From Faecalibacillus faecis (GTDB taxonomy: Bacteria > Bacillota_I > Bacilli_A > Erysipelotrichales > Coprobacillaceae): DNA of 64,000 nucleotides. Shown here piece after piece: positions 60,892 through 64,000 of this stretch (its first letter is position 1; every line of letters starts with the position of its first letter). The position numbers and the translations under genes were made by a program. Location: contig NZ_PYLP01000004.1 of assembly GCF_003024675.1 (NCBI RefSeq), forward strand, positions 90,940-154,939. The letters run 5' to 3'. Below the pieces are notes generated by a model that saw nothing but the letters and a program-made list of their open reading frames with translations, had not been told where the DNA came from and did no database searches.

Positions 60892-62834
60892 AAAAAATAA
60901 GAAGTATCCAGTTTAAAGTATTTATCTGTTTGTTTATTTCTTTTATGGTAGTATTTGGTTATGTTGTCAAAAATAAGTATGATCGAAGTTTTAATGAACT
61001 GGTTTACAATACTGATTACACGGCTTCAGATGATTATATTAATTTTTGCAATACTATAGATAGTAGAGGACCTCATCAAGTAGAATTAGATTTAGAAAAA
61101 ATAAAAAAAGAATTAGGCAATTTACCTAAAGATGATATGACTGAAATTTGTCTTTTAGATGCCAAAGGAAAACTTATCAATCAATACGGGTATAATAAAA
61201 AAGATCGATTACTTATTGCCTCCAGTTCTTTTGTAGAAAGTGATGATTCGAATGACTATTACAATTTTGAATATTATATCGATTTATCAGAATTATCAAA
61301 TAAACAATATAAGCTCTTAAAAGATACAATAAAGGATGTTGATGAAAAAGGCTATGATGAAATAAATTTATGCTTTGAAGGTCAAATAGAAGAATTACAA
61401 AATTTTAAAGAAACATCCCAATTAATATATAACGCAAAAATTCGCTATTTTAAAGTCACACCAACCTTTATTCATTATAATACGGATATTTTTGGAAAGA
61501 AGCAAGGAAACTTAATTAGTGCGACTTTAGAAGCGTATGTTGATGATGGGGATTATCATTTATCATGGCATGGAGAAGTAGTCAATGACATAAAAAAAGT
61601 TTCAACATTGAAAATGAACCAGTTGACAAAAGATGCTATCGATAATCATTTTTCTAATATTTATGTAAGACTTGCTTCATTTTTAGATAAAGATACTATT
61701 ACTTCAAAAGAAAATAGAAAAATGACAAATGAAATTGCCACATCTATTAAAGAAGGAACATTAACGTATGCAACGTTTACTAAACTTTTAGATGATTATT
61801 CTTATCAAGTATTACTTATGCCTTTATATAAATATCAAGGCTATACTGAGGGGCAAGAACATACACCAGAGGCTTTTATTGCAGTTTTCTATGATTTTCA
61901 AAGTGGAGGGAGAAATCAATTAAGAAATGATTTGTTTAAAGATAACTTTCCATTACTTTTAGGTGGTTTCTTATTTATCGTTTTATTTTCATATTTGATT
62001 TCTTATATGACAACAAGACGTATTAAAGAAATTGATCGTGTTGCAATGGAAATCACAAATAATAATTTTGAAGGTGTATTAGATACAAAAGGACACGATG
62101 AATTATCAAGCCTTTCAAGTCATATTAATACAATGTCTTCTAATTTAAAAAGGAATATGGATGCATTGAATTTAGAAATAGATCAAGTGAAGAAGATGGA
62201 ACAATTAAGGAAAGAATTTATTGCTCAATTTACTCATGAGATTAAAACACCTCTTGCTATTATTAATGGAAATATTGATTTATTAGAAAATGTAGATGAT
62301 GAAGATAAAAAAGCTAAGTATATAGAGGTGATCAATAAAGAAATTAGTGTTATTAATGATTTAGTATTACAAATGTTAGATTTATCAAAACTTGAAGCAA
62401 AGGCGATTACTTTAGATAAAAAAGAAATTGATTTAAGAGAGCTAACTGAAGATATTATTGATGATTATGAACAATTATTAATGGATAAAAAATTAAAGAT
62501 AGAAATACAAGGAGAAGATGTTTTAATTGTAGGTGATAGAAAACGAATAGAAATGGTTATTCAAAATTATTTATCAAATGCAATTAAACATGCATATATT
62601 AATAGTACGATTAAAATTAAAATCAAAGAAAATGAATTTTCGATTGAAAATAAGGGAAAACAAATTGATGAAAATAGAATGGATAGCATTTGGGAATCTT
62701 TTGTCAGTGATGATCAAAAAGGTACAGGTTTAGGTCTTGCAATCGTTAGAAATATTTTAGAACTTCATGAAATGAGTTATGGAGTTCATAATTTAGAAGA
62801 CGGTGTAGAGTTTTATTTTAGATGGAAAAAATAA
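60888..62834 (+). CDS. Sensor histidine kinase
   Basis: 648 aa from ATG 60888 (AAAGGAG upstream). Membrane helix near residues 8-24, extracytoplasmic sensor of about 320 residues, second helix (LLLGGFLFIVLFSYLISYM), HAMP, H-box FTHEIKTPLAIINGN, N-box NYLSNAIKHAY and G-box GTGLGLAIV. Partner of the upstream regulator; signal unknown. Confidence 0.92.
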   Translation: MKKIRSIQFKVFICLFISFMVVFGYVVKNKYDRSFNELVYNTDYTASDDYINFCNTIDSRGPHQVELDLEKIKKELGNLPKDDMTEICLLDAKGKLINQYGYNKKDRLLIASSSFVESDDSNDYYNFEYYIDLSELSNKQYKLLKDTIKDVDEKGYDEINLCFEGQIEELQNFKETSQLIYNAKIRYFKVTPTFIHYNTDIFGKKQGNLISATLEAYVDDGDYHLSWHGEVVNDIKKVSTLKMNQLTKDAIDNHFSNIYVRLASFLDKDTITSKENRKMTNEIATSIKEGTLTYATFTKLLDDYSYQVLLMPLYKYQGYTEGQEHTPEAFIAVFYDFQSGGRNQLRNDLFKDNFPLLLGGFLFIVLFSYLISYMTTRRIKEIDRVAMEITNNNFEGVLDTKGHDELSSLSSHINTMSSNLKRNMDALNLEIDQVKKMEQLRKEFIAQFTHEIKTPLAIINGNIDLLENVDDEDKKAKYIEVINKEISVINDLVLQMLDLSKLEAKAITLDKKEIDLRELTEDIIDDYEQLLMDKKLKIEIQGEDVLIVGDRKRIEMVIQNYLSNAIKHAYINSTIKIKIKENEFSIENKGKQIDENRMDSIWESFVSDDQKGTGLGLAIVRNILELHEMSYGVHNLEDGVEFYFRWKK

Positions 62835-62957
62835 ATGAAAACCCTTTCTTTAAAAAAGAGTTATAGAATCGTTAAAAAAGTGTTCTTTTTTTCATAAATT
62901 AGTTCCATTTAATGAAAAAAAAGCATATAATAGGCATTGCTTAAAGGAGAGATAGTA

Positions 62958-63620
62958 ATGAATATAATTTTAATGGGTCCACCAGGTGCTGGTAAAGGAA
63001 CTCAAGCTGCTAAATTGGTGGAAAAATATGGTTTAAAACAAATTTCTACAGGAGATTTATTTAGAAAAGCAATTAAAGAAGAAACAAAATTTGGTGTTAT
63101 TGCTAAATATTTTATTTCTTTTGGTTATTTAGTACCAGATGATTTTACAATTCAAATGATTCAAGAATATTTAGAAGAAAATATTAACACTGAAGAATTT
63201 AAAAATGGTTTCATCTTAGATGGTTTCCCAAGAACAATCATTCAAGCTAGAAAATTAGCTGATATTTGTTCAATGTTCAATTTTAAAATTGATGCTGTAA
63301 TCAACTTAGATATTCCTGAAGATGTTTTAGTTAAACGTTTATCAGGAAGAAGAACTTGTGCTGATTGTGGAAAATCATATCATATCGTTTATAACCCACC
63401 TAAAAAAGAAGGTGTTTGTGACGTATGTGGTGGAGAATTAACACAACGTTCTGACGAAAGTGAAGAAGCAGTTCAAGTACGTATTGATACTTACAATAAA
63501 CAAACAAAACCTTTAATTGATTACTATACAATGTTAGGTGAACTTACTAACGTTGATGGAAATCAATCAATGGATGAAGTTGCTGAAGAAATTTATAAAG
63601 TATTAGATGAATTAAAATAG
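62958..63620 (+). CDS. adk: Adenylate kinase
   Basis: 220 aa from ATG 62958 (GGAGAG upstream); the frame extends to a TTG at 62937 before the SD. P-loop GPPGAGKGTQAAKL, LID with zinc-type cysteines CADCGKSYH and CDVCGG, and DGFPRTIIQA. It interconverts AMP, ADP and ATP. Not within a ribosomal protein operon here. Confidence 0.95.
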   Translation: MNIILMGPPGAGKGTQAAKLVEKYGLKQISTGDLFRKAIKEETKFGVIAKYFISFGYLVPDDFTIQMIQEYLEENINTEEFKNGFILDGFPRTIIQARKLADICSMFNFKIDAVINLDIPEDVLVKRLSGRRTCADCGKSYHIVYNPPKKEGVCDVCGGELTQRSDESEEAVQVRIDTYNKQTKPLIDYYTMLGELTNVDGNQSMDEVAEEIYKVLDELK

Positions 63621-63642
63621 AAGTAAAAGCTTCTATTTTTTC
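63617..63642 (+). terminator. Terminator after adk
   Basis: ATAGAAG-TAAAAG-CTTCTAT then T; overlaps the stop codon. Confidence 0.7.
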
Positions 63643-63714
63643 ATTTTATGAAAGAAACATACTTGTCTATACCTCTATGCTATAATAAATGTGTCAAAAA
63701 TGGAGGATATAAAA

Positions 63715-64000
63715 ATGAGTAAAAAACCTGTAAAAATTGTAACAATTGGTGGAGGAAGTAGTTATACACCAGAATTAATGGAAGGATTTATTAAAAGATA
63801 TGATGAACTTCCAATCAAAGAAATTTGGCTTGTCGATATTGAAGATGGGAAAGAAAAATTAGAAATCGTTGGTAAAATGGCACAACGTATGTGGGATGCT
63901 TCTCCTTATGATGTTAAAGTTCATTTAACATTAGATCGTAGAGAAGCATTAAAGGATGCTGATTTCGTTACAACTCAATTTAGAGTTGGTTTATTAAATG
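63715..64000 (+). CDS. Family 4 glycosidase (6-phospho-beta-glucosidase type), 3' end outside window
   Basis: ATG 63715 with GGAGG 8 bases upstream. The first 95 residues include the NAD-binding opening KIVTIGGGSSYTPELMEG, then EIWLVDIEDGKEKLEI and ADFVTTQFRVGLLN, as in GH4 enzymes that use NAD+ and a metal to split 6-phospho-glucosides. The gene runs off the window. Beta rather than alpha specificity is likely from the SSYTPEL opening but not certain. Confidence 0.85.
   Translation, partial: MSKKPVKIVTIGGGSSYTPELMEGFIKRYDELPIKEIWLVDIEDGKEKLEIVGKMAQRMWDASPYDVKVHLTLDRREALKDADFVTTQFRVGLLN

Noticed and set aside
1..64000. tRNA, rRNA or CRISPR arrays
   Set aside because: No cloverleaf with GGTTCGA-type arm, rRNA core or regularly spaced repeats was seen on either strand.

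Overview
The window is AT-rich, tightly packed Bacillota DNA. Codon use, Shine-Dalgarno (SD) sites and gene content (Wadjet, orphan selD with a selenium-dependent molybdenum hydroxylase cluster, DUF969/DUF979/pcp) suggest a gut bacterium of the Erysipelotrichia/Coprobacillus type. This taxonomic call is an inference from style, not from a marker gene.

Layout. (1) 1-4200: the end of a Wadjet anti-plasmid operon (jetC, cut by the window edge, then jetD), overlapped by the first 47 codons of a MazG-like nucleotide pyrophosphohydrolase gene. (2) about 4195-38533: a 34.3-kb mobile island sitting inside that gene. Its 5' half ends at 4197 and its 3' half resumes at 38531, and the ends carry imperfect inverted repeats. 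The island has its own integration module at the right (30411-37166): a 57-aa ORF, three tyrosine recombinases and a small helical DNA-binding-like protein, resembling the Tn554 / recombinase-in-trio type. Cargo: four membrane-anchored surface proteins, three of them with diversity-generating-retroelement-like lectin C-termini; three of the four lie behind exactly nine-base G:C tracts. There is also a type I restriction-modification operon with a putative ADP-ribosyltransferase gene between hsdM and hsdS and a nonsense codon in hsdR, a DUF4268 nuclease-like protein, a second ADP-ribosyltransferase-like protein, a HipA-like kinase with a domain-sharing convergent partner, a degenerate ImmA/IrrE-like protein, a large surface adhesin, an RNA 2'-phosphotransferase (Tpt1/KptA) with an elaborate leader, and several candidate structured RNAs. 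(3) 38807-41113: DUF969-DUF979-pcp. (4) 41242-57825: one long run of genes for molybdenum cofactor synthesis (moaA, moaC, MOSC-Mog, MoeA-like), molybdate uptake (modBCA), selenium mobilisation (DUF3343, selD, yedF, yqeB, a cysteine desulfurase-like enzyme, yqeC-xdhC), a purine permease and a three-subunit xanthine dehydrogenase-type hydroxylase with a MocA-like transferase. (5) 57818-64000: GNAT, an ABC exporter, a two-component system, adk and the start of a family 4 glycosidase.

How it fits together. The right-hand chromosomal block reads as a purine (xanthine/urate) degradation system whose hydroxylase needs Moco plus a labile selenium cofactor. The island looks like a defence and surface-variation cargo that breaks a nucleotide-sanitation gene next to Wadjet. 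The points most worth a second look are the three C9 tracts in front of paralogous surface genes, the ADP-ribosyltransferase inside the type I R-M operon, the promoter-to-terminator structured RNA at 6026-6279, and the tandem 48-nt RNA motif with competing 13-mers in the kptA leader. No reverse transcriptase, CRISPR array, rRNA or tRNA was seen.
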